The notes: a model not told the origin generated them from the letters alone. 64,000 nt of DNA from Oscillospiraceae bacterium (GCA_015068495.1 SVKL01000005.1:41307-105306), one strand, 5' to 3'; counted from the first letter of the stretch, positions 1-8,595 are shown. A program made the numbers and translations.

Positions 1-19
1 CAGCCAAAGGAGGAGCAAA

Positions 20-553
20 ATGGATAAAAAGGCTCTGCGTCAGCAGATACGGCAGCGGAAACAGGCAATGACTCAGGAGGAGATTGTCCTTCGCAGCGAG
101 AAGCTGAAACAGCTGTTTGTAACGTCTGCGGCTTACCAAAATGCAAAAACCGTCTATGGCTACCTGCCCTATAATCAAGAGGTACGCACTGTGCCCATAT
201 TGCAGCAGGCGCTCCGGGACGGAAAGCGGGTAGCTGTCCCCAAAATCTATGGGGATACAATGAAATTTCTGTACTTAGATGACCTTTCCAAGGTAGAGAA
301 AAACGCTATGGGAATCCCCGAGCCGGTGGCGGACGAGCCGGTGGCAGAGGATAAGACGGCGCTGGTATTGATGCCCGGTGTTGCTTTTACCAAAAACGGT
401 GACCGCATCGGCTACGGCGGCGGCTTTTATGACCGCTTTTTGGCAGATGAGCCGGCGCATCCCACCTTGGCGCTGTGCTACGATTTTCAGATTGTAGAAA
501 GTCTGCCCACGGAGGAATTTGATATTCCTGTGGATACCGTTTTGTGGGCATAA
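20..553 (+). CDS. 5-formyltetrahydrofolate cyclo-ligase
   Basis: This enzyme converts 5-formyl-tetrahydrofolate to 5,10-methenyl-tetrahydrofolate using ATP, returning a stable folate to the one-carbon pool in the cytoplasm. The 177-residue length is normal for the family. The C-terminal hallmark is clear: a MPGVAF stretch followed by DRIGYGGGFYDRF, the ATP/substrate loop. The N-terminus is the usual basic helix (MDKKALRQQIRQRK). An AAGGAGG ribosome site ends a few bases before the ATG, at the very start of the window, so upstream operon members may be cut off. It is followed 13 bp later by the DUF1643 gene on the same strand. The family is also called MTHFS, FthC or YgfA. Confidence 0.95.
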   Translation: MDKKALRQQIRQRKQAMTQEEIVLRSEKLKQLFVTSAAYQNAKTVYGYLPYNQEVRTVPILQQALRDGKRVAVPKIYGDTMKFLYLDDLSKVEKNAMGIPEPVADEPVAEDKTALVLMPGVAFTKNGDRIGYGGGFYDRFLADEPAHPTLALCYDFQIVESLPTEEFDIPVDTVLWA

Positions 554-566
554 ATAGGAGAAAGCT

Positions 567-1190
567 ATGCACATTCCCTCTGACACAACCCACACGCTGG
601 AGCTGGTGCGTTTTCAGCAGGCGCTGGAAATGGCAAATACCCCCAACGAAAGCTACGATGTAAGCCGCTGGATTTACGCCCCCAATTTTTATGCCGACTA
701 TCGGTATATTTTGGGCACCCGGGGTAAGAATCCCTTGATTTGCATCGGCATTAACCCCTCCACCGCCCAGCCGGGGGACTTGGATAATACATTAAAATCT
801 GTGGAGCGGATTGCCCTTGGCAACGGCTTTGACAGCTTTATTATGTTCAACGTCTATGCCCAAAGGGCAACAGACCCGGATACAATGGAAAGAACCTGTA
901 ATCTGCAGCTCCACAAGGAGAATTTAGAGGCGTTTCGCTACGTGCTGTCTATCTCTCCCCGGCCTGCCGTTTGGGCGGCGTGGGGCACGATTATTGAGAA
1001 ACGGGACTATCTGCCCCGATGCCTGCAGGATATGCTGGCTGTGGGACAGGAATACGGCGCCAGTTGGTACTGCGCAGGCCGTACCAGCAAAAAAGGACAC
1101 CCCCACCACCCGCTGTATTTGCGGAAGGATGAGGTTATACGCCCCTTTGATGTGGATGCTTACTTAAGGAGCTTTGATTATGGAAAATGA
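567..1190 (+). CDS. DUF1643 domain-containing protein
   Basis: This 207-residue cytoplasmic protein of unknown function matches the DUF1643 pattern: a GTRGKNPLICIGINPSTA segment near residues 50-67, then a MFNVYAQRATDPD segment near residue 95. These are the conserved family motifs as I recall them. No signal peptide or membrane segment is seen. An AGGAG ribosome site lies 6 bp before the ATG. The gene overlaps the start of the next small ORF by 11 bp, so the two are probably translated together. Its biochemical role is not known, and I do not infer one from the neighbours. Confidence 0.85.
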   Translation: MHIPSDTTHTLELVRFQQALEMANTPNESYDVSRWIYAPNFYADYRYILGTRGKNPLICIGINPSTAQPGDLDNTLKSVERIALGNGFDSFIMFNVYAQRATDPDTMERTCNLQLHKENLEAFRYVLSISPRPAVWAAWGTIIEKRDYLPRCLQDMLAVGQEYGASWYCAGRTSKKGHPHHPLYLRKDEVIRPFDVDAYLRSFDYGK

Positions 1191-1353
1191 GTGCGAAACC
1201 TGTTGGTACTACGATTACGATGAAGAGTATGACGAATATTACTGCAAGATGGATTTAGACGAGGACGAGGTGTACCGGCTGTACACCCGGCCCAAGGAGC
1301 ACTGCCCCTACTATCGGCAGGGCGATGACTATACATTGGCAAGGAGACAGTAA
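1180..1353 (+). CDS. small Cys-rich acidic protein, DUF6472-like
   Basis: This 57-codon ORF is too short for the supplied track. It starts with ATG inside the last codons of the DUF1643 gene and ends with TAA directly before the ATG of the lipoprotein. The product is acidic and rich in Tyr and Cys, with a CETCWYYDYDEEYDEYYC head, a MDLDEDEV centre and an EHCPYYRQGDDY tail. The Cys spacing (CxxC, C, C) suggests a small metal site. The layout resembles the DUF6472 family of Clostridia, from memory. Its final codons contain the AAGGAG that serves as ribosome site for the next gene, which supports a true operon. Function unknown. Confidence 0.8.
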   Translation: MENECETCWYYDYDEEYDEYYCKMDLDEDEVYRLYTRPKEHCPYYRQGDDYTLARRQ

Positions 1354-3156
1354 ATGAGACGATTATGGCTATTTCTGCTGGTAGCTTTGCTGCTGGTTGG
1401 CTGTGGGAGGCGACAGCCCCAACCGGAAGCCACGGAAAGCACACCCCCGGCAGAAGAAACCCAAGGCTTATATGTGCCGGACAGCCCGGTGGAGCAGCAA
1501 ACCGGCGGCGCGGTGCGACCCTATAGCCTGCGTGCAGATACCTACTTTGACCTTGCCGGTATGGGAGCAAACCTGCTGGTTGTGGGACAAAAGGGACTGA
1601 TGGTTTTGGCAGGGGAACAGGGAGAGGTGATGGCATCCTTGGAAACGGGAGACATTACGCCGGTTTCCGTGGTGGACACTGCCGTCACCGGTATGGCATA
1701 CTACGTAACCACCACCCGTCAGGTAAATGTGCTCAATCCCCAGCTGAAAAGTGTCACACAGCTGACACTGCCTGAGACCATTGTGGGTAAGCCGGTGATC
1801 AGCCTTACAAAGAATGAAATCTACTATTCTACCGGCAATGAAATTCGCGCCTTGCATATGAATACCGGCATTTCCCGTCTGCTGCGCCAGCAGACTGTAG
1901 CGAAGCAATCCCTGATGGGAGCGTATTTTGACGGCGCGGTGCTGCTGTGCCAGATGACAGACGAATCCGGCAACACAAAGCTGGAGTATATCTCCTCGGA
2001 ATCCGGTCAGACCCTTAGCAGCGGCCAAGGACTTTCCAACCTGCAAACCCACGGAAATGAGTACTTTGTCTACTGGCAGGACGGCGTTGTGCACCAGTCT
2101 GTTTACGGAACAAGAGGGGCAGAGGCCAAAAGCTTTTTGCCGCCCGCTCAGCCGGAGGGTAAAACTGTAGGCCGCGTAAGCCTGCCGGCTATGCACGGCA
2201 TAGTGGAGTATGTGGAAACAGAAAGCGGATTAGAGCTTACCTATTACGATATGCAATCCGGCAAACGCACCGCGCAGGTTACTGTTCCGGGTATGCAGCT
2301 TCCCACCAAGCTCCATACCGACGGTACGTATATTTGGATTCTGACAGCGGATGAAAGCTATGCGCTGTACCGGTGGGATATTACCAAATCCCCGGTGGAA
2401 GATGAGACTGTCTATACGGGAACGCTTTACACCGCCCAAAATCCGGACACCCAAGGCCTTGCCGAATGCCGTCTGTTGGCAGACGAATATGAGAAGCTCT
2501 ACGGTGTCAAGCTTTTGCTTTGGGAGGATGCGGTGAAGCGTACAGGCAGCCATAGCCTTACTGCTGAGTATCACACCCACATCATAAAGGGTATGCTGGA
2601 AAAGCTGCAGCCGCTGATCAGCCAGTTCCCCGAAAAATTCCTGCAAAAAACCGTAGAAAAAGGCTGGATTCAAATCGCCTTTGTGCAGACCATCGACGGC
2701 GACAAAGACTGGGTGCAATTCTGGGAAGAAGGAGACAGCTGGGTGCTGGTGTCTGCGAAAGCAGATGTGGTGGATGCTGTTTTGCAGGGAATGGCCTACG
2801 CCATTGACAGCCGTGTGCTGGGAAACAGCCGGGACTTTGACAACTGGGATCAGCTGAATCCGGAAGGCTTTGCCTATTCTTATGCCGCTGCCGCAGAAGA
2901 AAAACCCGAATATCTGGAAGGTGAAGGAAAGGCCTTTGCCGATGTCTTGTCCATGACCTATCCCCACGAGGACCGCTGCCGGATTTTCTACAATGCTATG
3001 CTGCCGGACAATGCCGCAATGTTCACATCGCCCATTATGAAGGAGAAATTGCTGCGGCTGTGTACGGGTATCCGCGAAGCTTATAATCTGGAAAAGAAAA
3101 CAGAAGTCTACCCGTGGGAGCAGTATTTGGAGACCTCCATTGCGTATGTAAAGTAA
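1354..3156 (+). CDS. lipoprotein with a degenerate zinc-metallopeptidase-like C-terminal domain
   Basis: The 600-residue product starts with a lipoprotein signal (hydrophobic core, then LLVGC with the lipidated Cys at 17) and a Pro/Glu-rich linker, so it should be anchored outside the membrane. Residues of roughly 45-365 form repeated short strand-like segments, possibly a beta-propeller. Residues of roughly 370-600 resemble secreted zinc peptidases of Clostridia: a long helical lead, a segment QGMAYAID at 478-485 where an active relative would read HExxH, and a later HEDRCRIF where the third metal ligand often lies. The two His and the Glu of HExxH are all missing, so I expect a non-catalytic binding protein. 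It is the last gene of the short operon. Confidence 0.75.
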   Translation: MRRLWLFLLVALLLVGCGRRQPQPEATESTPPAEETQGLYVPDSPVEQQTGGAVRPYSLRADTYFDLAGMGANLLVVGQKGLMVLAGEQGEVMASLETGDITPVSVVDTAVTGMAYYVTTTRQVNVLNPQLKSVTQLTLPETIVGKPVISLTKNEIYYSTGNEIRALHMNTGISRLLRQQTVAKQSLMGAYFDGAVLLCQMTDESGNTKLEYISSESGQTLSSGQGLSNLQTHGNEYFVYWQDGVVHQSVYGTRGAEAKSFLPPAQPEGKTVGRVSLPAMHGIVEYVETESGLELTYYDMQSGKRTAQVTVPGMQLPTKLHTDGTYIWILTADESYALYRWDITKSPVEDETVYTGTLYTAQNPDTQGLAECRLLADEYEKLYGVKLLLWEDAVKRTGSHSLTAEYHTHIIKGMLEKLQPLISQFPEKFLQKTVEKGWIQIAFVQTIDGDKDWVQFWEEGDSWVLVSAKADVVDAVLQGMAYAIDSRVLGNSRDFDNWDQLNPEGFAYSYAAAAEEKPEYLEGEGKAFADVLSMTYPHEDRCRIFYNAMLPDNAAMFTSPIMKEKLLRLCTGIREAYNLEKKTEVYPWEQYLETSIAYVK

Positions 3157-3226
3157 AAGTAGCGTATATTTCAATTTTACCAAAAAAACGTGGTGTATTT
3201 TGGCGAAATCAACCAATCGAAATTAC

Positions 3227-3255
3227 TTGCAAGCGCAAAGGGTTTATGGTATCAT
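3227..3255 (+). promoter_or_regulatory. SigA-type promoter for the Cys-repeat surface protein
   Basis: TTGCAA and TATCAT are separated by 17 bp. Transcription would start near 3262 and give a leader of about 120 nt. The leader contains a GCTTTTG/CAAAAGC stem and a C-run/G-run pair before the AAAGGAG ribosome site. No known riboswitch was recognised. Confidence 0.6.
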
Positions 3256-3381
3256 AAACCTATGTATAAAGAAGGCTTTTGTTGAGCCCAAAAGCTTTTC
3301 TGTGTGCAGAATTCCCCGTACTTTAGGGTGGGGGTTTTACGATCTCTGCCCAACAAAAAATTTATCAAAGGAGAATGAAAA

Positions 3382-5148
3382 ATGAAGAAGAAAATCTTAG
3401 GCTTACTGTTGGCTCTGTGTCTGGTTGTAGGTCTGCTGCCCGTTACCGCTTTCGCAGCAGCCGAGACAATTACTGTAACAATGACCGGCCTTGAGTGGAA
3501 GGACATTGCAGAGGGCACCCACAAGTACGCCACCACCAACGATGCCGGTTCCGCTACCGAGTGTACTGAGTCCGACGCATGGAACATCCATCTGGATTAC
3601 ACCGCCGGTCAGACTCCCACTTTGTACCTGAAGAACGCTAAGCTGACTGCTGCAGCAGGTGTTGCAGCTCTGAAAGTTGAAACAAAAGGTGCTTTCGTTC
3701 TGAGCTCTGTAGAAGGCACAACCAACACTTTCACTAACACCAATGGTACTTATAACTCCTATCCCTTGTACTTTGCCGCAGTTGGCGGTACTACTGTAAC
3801 CGGTGCTGGTAAACTGGTTGGTACAAGTGATAATGCCTCCAGCAACACTGCAGCCGTCATTGGTACAAAGTACAATTTGACTATTAAGGATGCAGATTTG
3901 GATTTGACTATGAGCGCAAGATACCACGCTTGTATTACCCTCGCCGGCTCCAACGACACCGAGGCACAGCTGCCCGGTTTGTTGGTCATCGACGGCGCTA
4001 AGGTAAAGCTGACCAACATGACTAACGGTCGTGGTATCGCTTACATTACAAGCGCTTGGGGTCAGGGCACAAGCAACAACAGTGCAATGACCTCCAAGAC
4101 TGTGACCATCAAGAATGGCGCTAACGTGCAGATTTCCGGTAACGGTAACGCTCACCCCATCGGCGCAGCTGGCGGCGTAATTGTTGACAAGGCTACACTG
4201 GAAATCAGCATGAACGCAACCAATGGCCAGACTGGTTGGACCGGCGCAGAGCTGCCTAAGTTCCCCCAGACCGTTGGTGCACACACAGTTGAGTACAAGT
4301 ACGCTAAGGGCGACACTGCATTGAAGAGCTTCCTGTCCACCGATACCGCAGATGCAGATTACATCGCTGCAGACACCGATATGACTGCTGTTGATGGCTA
4401 CATTAAATACCTGAAGATCTCCTACAACTGCATCCACAAGTTCGATAATGACTGCACCACTGCTGACAAGTGCGCATATTGTAATGAAGTAGCTGAGGCT
4501 AAGACCGCTCACGTATTCGATACCGATTGCACCACTGCTGATACTTGCCAGAACGCTGGCTGTGAGGCAAAGGCTGACGCTAAGGCTGCTCACGTGTTCG
4601 ACAATGACTGCACCACTGCTGACAAGTGCGCAAACTGCGAAACAAAGGCTGCTGCAAATCCTGTTCACGCATTCGATAAGGACTGCAAGACTGCTGACAA
4701 GTGCGCTAACTGCGATGTAGTTGCAACTGCTGGCACTCACGTATTCGATACCGATTGCACCACCGCTGACAAGTGCGCTACCTGTGATGCTGTTGCTGAA
4801 GCTAAGTCTGCTCACGTGTTCGACAAGGACTGCACCACTGCTGATACCTGTCAGAACGCTGGCTGCGCAGTAAAGGCTACTGCAGGCGCTCACATCTTCG
4901 ACAAGGACTGCACCACTGCTGACAAGTGCACAAGCTGTGGCACTGCTGCTACTGCAGAAAAGGCTCATAAGTACACCGACAATGCAGACACCACCTGTGA
5001 CAACCCTGGCTGTGAGCACACCCGTAAGGTAGAAGCAGGCGGCAAGAACCCCCAGACCGGCGATAACACCGCTCTGGTTCTGTGCATCGTTGTTATGCTG
5101 ACCTCTGCTGCAGCATTCGTCTTCACCAAGAAGAGAATCGCTCTGTAA
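3382..5148 (+). CDS. sortase-anchored surface protein with Cys/His-rich tandem repeats
   Basis: The 588-residue protein has a Sec signal peptide ending around TAFAAA (residue 26) and a sorting signal at the end: NPQTGD, a hydrophobic helix and a KKR tail. It should therefore be linked to the cell wall by a sortase. Residues of about 27-345 look like a beta-rich adhesin module with many Thr, Asn and Gly. From residue 352 there are seven repeats of about 25 residues built on H-x-FD-x-DC-TTAD-x-C-xx-C, plus one divergent copy; in two of them the last Cys is shifted (CQNAGC). The H/C/C/C pattern suggests one metal ion per repeat. Codon use is heavily biased toward GCT, AAG and GAC, typical of a highly expressed gene. 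Ligand unknown. Confidence 0.85.
   Translation: MKKKILGLLLALCLVVGLLPVTAFAAAETITVTMTGLEWKDIAEGTHKYATTNDAGSATECTESDAWNIHLDYTAGQTPTLYLKNAKLTAAAGVAALKVETKGAFVLSSVEGTTNTFTNTNGTYNSYPLYFAAVGGTTVTGAGKLVGTSDNASSNTAAVIGTKYNLTIKDADLDLTMSARYHACITLAGSNDTEAQLPGLLVIDGAKVKLTNMTNGRGIAYITSAWGQGTSNNSAMTSKTVTIKNGANVQISGNGNAHPIGAAGGVIVDKATLEISMNATNGQTGWTGAELPKFPQTVGAHTVEYKYAKGDTALKSFLSTDTADADYIAADTDMTAVDGYIKYLKISYNCIHKFDNDCTTADKCAYCNEVAEAKTAHVFDTDCTTADTCQNAGCEAKADAKAAHVFDNDCTTADKCANCETKAAANPVHAFDKDCKTADKCANCDVVATAGTHVFDTDCTTADKCATCDAVAEAKSAHVFDKDCTTADTCQNAGCAVKATAGAHIFDKDCTTADKCTSCGTAATAEKAHKYTDNADTTCDNPGCEHTRKVEAGGKNPQTGDNTALVLCIVVMLTSAAAFVFTKKRIAL
4435..5036 (+). repeat. tandem repeat block encoding Cys/His modules
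   Basis: Eight consecutive coding units of roughly 72-81 bp share the nucleotide core GACTGCACCACTGCTGACAA or close variants. Each encodes His, then DC, then a CxxC or CxxxxC. High nucleotide identity between units makes copy number change by slippage or recombination likely. Confidence 0.85.
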
Positions 5149-5163
5149 GCAAACCGAATAATT

Positions 5164-5195
5164 AAAAGCAGGCATCCTCGGATGCCTGCTTTTTT
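5164..5195 (+). terminator. intrinsic terminator of the surface protein gene
   Basis: A perfect AGCAGGCATCC/GGATGCCTGCT stem with a two-base loop is followed by a T run, 15 bp after the stop codon. Confidence 0.9.
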
Positions 5196-5372
5196 ATGTT
5201 GTACAGGGTCCGCCACCAGCAGGAAAAATACACATCCCACGACCAAAGGGGGAAATGTATAAACAAAGCCAAAAACAACTTATTCTACATTTCCCCCTTC
5301 GGAAAACCCAATTCTTTGCGGTATAAAATGTGTTTCATTTTTCAGCACTAAAAAAGAAGGGCCCGGGGGATT

Positions 5373-5462
5373 CTTAAGGGGCACGGCGTCTCGAGCGGGA
5401 GCTCGAGTGATCCCCTTAAGCCGGTTCTTTGGTAACTTTCTTGCCGGAACAAGAAAGTTACC
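5373..5462. repeat. two adjacent long palindromes (repetitive extragenic type)
   Basis: The first palindrome (5373-5420) pairs CTTAAGGGG with CCCCTTAAG, with nested CTCGAG pairs inside. The second (5431-5462) pairs GGTAACTTTCTT with AAGAAAGTTACC around an 8-base loop. Neither lies in a gene, and the second is too AT-rich and lacks a T run, so it is not a standard terminator. They look like dispersed palindromic elements. No transposase is nearby. Confidence 0.75.
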
Positions 5463-5481
5463 CGCCGGAGGCATACCTATT

Positions 5482-5539
5482 CTCTTGCCGGTGAAAAAGT
5501 ATGGCGTCTTCTCTTGCCGGTGAAAAAGTATGGCGTCTT
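5482..5539 (+). repeat. 29-bp perfect direct repeat, two copies
   Basis: The unit begins CTCTTGCCGGTGAAAAAGTA and ends TGGCGTCTT. The two copies are directly abutted, and the start of a third (TCTTGCCGG) follows at 5541. The unit shares CTTGCCGG with the loop of the neighbouring palindrome, so it probably derives from it. There are no spacers, so this is not a CRISPR. Confidence 0.85.
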
Positions 5540-5556
5540 ATCTTGCCGGAGTTTCT

Positions 5557-5630
5557 GTAGGAGCGAGCAGTGCTCGTCCGCTTCTAATGAATTCGCTCGC
5601 GGTAACGGACGGCCAATGGCTGCCCCTATA
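5557..5630. repeat. GTAGGAGCG-type extragenic palindrome remnant
   Basis: The stretch holds GAGCAGTGCTC and GGCCAATGGC dyads and resembles the elements near 17.4 and 20.7 kb. The rest of the 5149-5789 gap holds the palindromes and repeats listed separately and the ktrB promoter. The two small ORFs listed here by the track look spurious. Confidence 0.5.
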
Positions 5631-5729
5631 TGCAATCCTTAAACATTTCTCCGCAACGAAGCAGAGAAGCTTGTTGCCTGCTTTTTTATATGTAAAACAC
5701 CGCAAAAAGGGTCTTTGGGAAAAACTAGC

Positions 5730-5757
5730 TTGCAAAGAAGCGTAAAGCTGTTATAAT
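5730..5757 (+). promoter_or_regulatory. SigA-type promoter of the ktrB-rnc operon
   Basis: TTGCAA and a consensus TATAAT are separated by 16 bp, about 30 bp before the GTG start of ktrB. Confidence 0.65.
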
Positions 5758-5789
5758 AAGGTAAACTACAATTGTCAGGGGGGAGTCTT

Positions 5790-7175
5790 GTGTCCGGTGA
5801 AAAAAGCTGGCTGCGGCTATGGAAGAAAATCCGAAAACTGCATTTAAGTACCACGCAGATTATTGCGCTGGCATTTCTTGGCATCATTCTTTTGGGCACG
5901 GTTTTGCTGGCGCTGCCCGTATCTTCACGGGACGGAAACTCCTGCGGCATTTTTCCGGCGCTGTTTACCGCCACCTCTGCCACCTGTGTAACGGGCTTGG
6001 TGCTGTTTGATACGTGGAGTCAATTCAGCGGCTTTGGACAAGGGGTACTTCTGCTGCTTATTGAGTTGGGCGGCTTGGGCTTTATGTCCGCGGCATCCTT
6101 GGTGATTTTTATGCTGCGCCGGAAGGTAGGGCTGAAGCAGCGGATGGTAATGGCGCAGGCTATGAGCCTTAACGATATGCAAGGCGTTGTCCGCTTGCAG
6201 CGGATTGTTATTTTTGGCTCGTTAGGCATCCAATTTGCCGGCGCGCTGGTGCTGACAATCCATTTCCTGCCAATGTACGGCCTCCGTCAGGCGGCAATTT
6301 GGGGCGTGTTCCACGCGGTATCCGCCTTCTGTAATGCAGGCTTTGATATTTTTGGAAGCATTGCTCCCGGACAGAGTCTGATTCCCCTTCAAAATGATGC
6401 AGTAGTGCTAATAACACTGATGGGGCTCATTACCGTAGGCGGTTTGGGCTTCTTTGTGTGGGAGGAGCTGATCAGAGTACGCTCCTTCAAAAGATTAAGC
6501 GTCTATTCAAAATTGGTGCTGCTCACAACCACGGTTATTATTCTTTTGGGCACCGGTCTGATTCTGCTGCTGGAGTGGAATAACCCCGATACATTGGGAA
6601 ATATGACCCCGTTGCAGAAGGTACTCAATGCCTTTTTCCAGACAGTGACCCTGCGGACAGCCGGCTTTGTATCCTTGGATCAAGGACTGCTGAAGGACAG
6701 TACAAAGGCGCTGTCTATAGTGATTATGCTCATCGGCGGCTCCTCCGGTTCTACTGCCGGTGGCTTAAAGACCGTCACCTTTGTGGTGCTGGTGCTGTTT
6801 ATTTGGGCAAAGGCCCGGGGCAAAAGCACAGTGCACGTATTCCGCCGAACCATTCCCAACGCAAAAGCCACAGATGCGATGACCATTTTCTTTATTATGA
6901 CTGCGCTGGCGTTCTTTGGCGGATTCTTTGTTGCAGCTACTGCGCCGGCAGCGATAAGCTTTACAGACGGGCTGTTTGAGGCGGTGTCTGCATTGGCAAC
7001 GGTGGGTGTGTCTACCGGTATCACGTCGGCAATGGGCATTCCCGCGCAGCTTTTGATGATTGCATTTATGTATTTTGGCCGCGTAGGTGTGCTGACCATC
7101 AGCTTAGGATTTTTGATGGGGAATAAAGCGGAGGACCGCTTCCGCTATGCAGATACCAATTTGTTGATTGGGTAG
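5790..7175 (+). CDS. ktrB: TrkH/KtrB-type potassium uptake membrane subunit
   Basis: This is the membrane-spanning, ion-conducting subunit of a Ktr potassium system. The protein of about 461 residues has the expected alternation of membrane helices and four pore loops with conserved Gly, visible as ATCVTGL, SAFCNAGFD, LRTAGF and ATVGVSTG. The track starts at a TTG (5772); I prefer the GTG at 5790, which has a GGGGGAG ribosome site at proper distance and yields a typical short basic N-terminus. It is followed 11 bp later by ktrA, which encodes its regulatory partner. Uptake is expected to be driven by the membrane potential with Na+ coupling, by family knowledge. Confidence 0.93.
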   Translation: MSGEKSWLRLWKKIRKLHLSTTQIIALAFLGIILLGTVLLALPVSSRDGNSCGIFPALFTATSATCVTGLVLFDTWSQFSGFGQGVLLLLIELGGLGFMSAASLVIFMLRRKVGLKQRMVMAQAMSLNDMQGVVRLQRIVIFGSLGIQFAGALVLTIHFLPMYGLRQAAIWGVFHAVSAFCNAGFDIFGSIAPGQSLIPLQNDAVVLITLMGLITVGGLGFFVWEELIRVRSFKRLSVYSKLVLLTTTVIILLGTGLILLLEWNNPDTLGNMTPLQKVLNAFFQTVTLRTAGFVSLDQGLLKDSTKALSIVIMLIGGSSGSTAGGLKTVTFVVLVLFIWAKARGKSTVHVFRRTIPNAKATDAMTIFFIMTALAFFGGFFVAATAPAAISFTDGLFEAVSALATVGVSTGITSAMGIPAQLLMIAFMYFGRVGVLTISLGFLMGNKAEDRFRYADTNLLIG

Positions 7176-7186
7176 GAGGTAAAACA

Positions 7187-7834
7187 ATGAAATCATATAT
7201 TGTTGTAGGCTTGGGACGTTTCGGCAGTGAAGCAGCCAAACGTCTGTGTGAATTGGGCTGCGAGGTGCTGGCGCTGGATTGCAACAGCGAATTGGTGCAG
7301 CAAATCAGTGCAGAGGTGACACAGGCGGTGGTGGCAGATGCCCGGGATAAAGAGGTACTCAAGGCCCTTGGCGCATCAGAGTTTGACTGCGCAATTGTGG
7401 CAATTGGCGACAGCTTGGGCGATTCCGTTTTGGCAACGATGAATCTGAAGGAACTGGGCATTGGCTATGTGGTATGCAAAGCCCACGATGAAGTGCACCG
7501 GCAGGTACTGCTGAAGCTTGGAGCAGACAGGGTGGTCATTCCGGAACAGGAGCAGGCAAATCGCTTGGCGCGGAATCTGTCCAGCCGGAATGTGTTGGAT
7601 TATATTGAACTGTCTGACGATTATGGCATCATTGAAGTGCCCGCTCCCGCTTCTTGGGTAGGGAAGAGCCTTAAGGATTTGAATGTACGGGCAAAAATGG
7701 GCGTGAATATTATTGCGGTCAAGCACGGCAAAGCCATTAACGTAGCGCCCGGCGCGGATTATGAGATTCTGCCGGGGGATATAATGGTCATTTTGGGGGG
7801 CACGGATGCGCTCAACGCCGTGCAAAAGCTATGA
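7187..7834 (+). CDS. ktrA: KtrA/TrkA-type potassium uptake regulatory subunit
   Basis: This 215-residue cytoplasmic RCK protein gates KtrB in response to bound nucleotides. The N-terminal Rossmann domain has the GLGRFGSEAAKRL dinucleotide loop at residues 7-19 and an acidic residue at the end of the second strand (ALD). The C-terminal half (about 140-215) fits a TrkA-C domain, which in relatives binds c-di-AMP. A ribosome site AGGAGG precedes the ATG. The stop codon overlaps the ATG of the next gene (ATGA), implying coupled translation with the methyltransferase gene. Confidence 0.93.
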   Translation: MKSYIVVGLGRFGSEAAKRLCELGCEVLALDCNSELVQQISAEVTQAVVADARDKEVLKALGASEFDCAIVAIGDSLGDSVLATMNLKELGIGYVVCKAHDEVHRQVLLKLGADRVVIPEQEQANRLARNLSSRNVLDYIELSDDYGIIEVPAPASWVGKSLKDLNVRAKMGVNIIAVKHGKAINVAPGADYEILPGDIMVILGGTDALNAVQKL

Positions 7835-8577
7835 GGGAACACATTACCTCTCGAAAAAATCCTCTGCTGCAGCAAGTAAGAAAGCTTTTAACCTCCCGGA
7901 AAGAACGGGAAGCTACAGGCCTGTTTGTGGCGGACGGCACCAAGCTTTTGCAGGAAGCAATTCGCTGGTGGCCGGGTCTTCACACGGTTATTCTGTCCCA
8001 AGATGTGGATGCGGAAATTCCTCAGAACGTGCGGACAGTGACGGTGCCCCGGGATGTGATGGAGTCGATTTCTCCTATGCAAAGCCCTCAAGGCGCTCTG
8101 TTTCTGTGCCGGCTTCCTGAGAAAAAATCCTTTGTACCCAAAGCGGGGATGCTCCTGTTGGATGGTATTCAGGACCCGGGCAATCTGGGCACAATCCTTC
8201 GCACTGCGGATGCTTTGCAAATTCCCGTAGCGCTGCTGGAGGGCTGCGCTGACCCCTATAATCATAAGGTCATCCGCGCCAGTATGGGGGCGGTGTTCCG
8301 TATGGATGTGGTGCAGACCACGTGGGCAGAGGCCTGCCAAGCTTGCACCCAAGCAGGAATCCCCGTAGGTGTAACCGCGCTGAATGCCACAGCCAAGGAT
8401 TTGCGGGAAGCGCCTTTGAAGACGATGGCAGTGGTCATCGGCAGCGAGGGACAGGGGGTACGGCAGGAGATTTTGGATAGCGCCAAGCAGGCGCTGATTA
8501 TCCCAATGAATCCCAATTGCGAGTCTCTCAATGCGGCGATTGCCGCGGCCATTGTGATGTGGCAAATGAAAGAATAA
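7831..8577 (+). CDS. SpoU/TrmH-family RNA 2'-O-methyltransferase
   Basis: The 248-residue protein has the three SpoU motifs of AdoMet-dependent knotted methyltransferases: LLLDGIQDPGNLGTILRTAD (motif 1), VIGSEGQGV (motif 2) and IPMNPNCESLNAAIAAAI (motif 3). An N-terminal substrate-binding domain of about 90 residues precedes them. The target, 23S rRNA or tRNA 2'-OH, cannot be told from sequence. Its ATG overlaps the ktrA stop. Placement next to trmFO and rnc suits an RNA maturation role. Confidence 0.92.
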   Translation: MREHITSRKNPLLQQVRKLLTSRKEREATGLFVADGTKLLQEAIRWWPGLHTVILSQDVDAEIPQNVRTVTVPRDVMESISPMQSPQGALFLCRLPEKKSFVPKAGMLLLDGIQDPGNLGTILRTADALQIPVALLEGCADPYNHKVIRASMGAVFRMDVVQTTWAEACQACTQAGIPVGVTALNATAKDLREAPLKTMAVVIGSEGQGVRQEILDSAKQALIIPMNPNCESLNAAIAAAIVMWQMKE

Positions 8578-8595
8578 CAGGAAAGGGAAAGGCAT

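Noticed and set aside
3403-5175. 590-residue minus-strand ORF opposite the repeat protein
   Set aside because: It is a shadow frame. The sense gene has a signal peptide, sorting signal and terminator; the antisense frame has none and its composition simply mirrors biased sense codons.
5482-5539. CRISPR repeat pair
   Set aside because: The two copies abut without spacer.
5530-5745. 71-residue ORF before ktrB
   Set aside because: Made of extragenic palindrome sequence and overlapping the ktrB promoter; no ribosome site.
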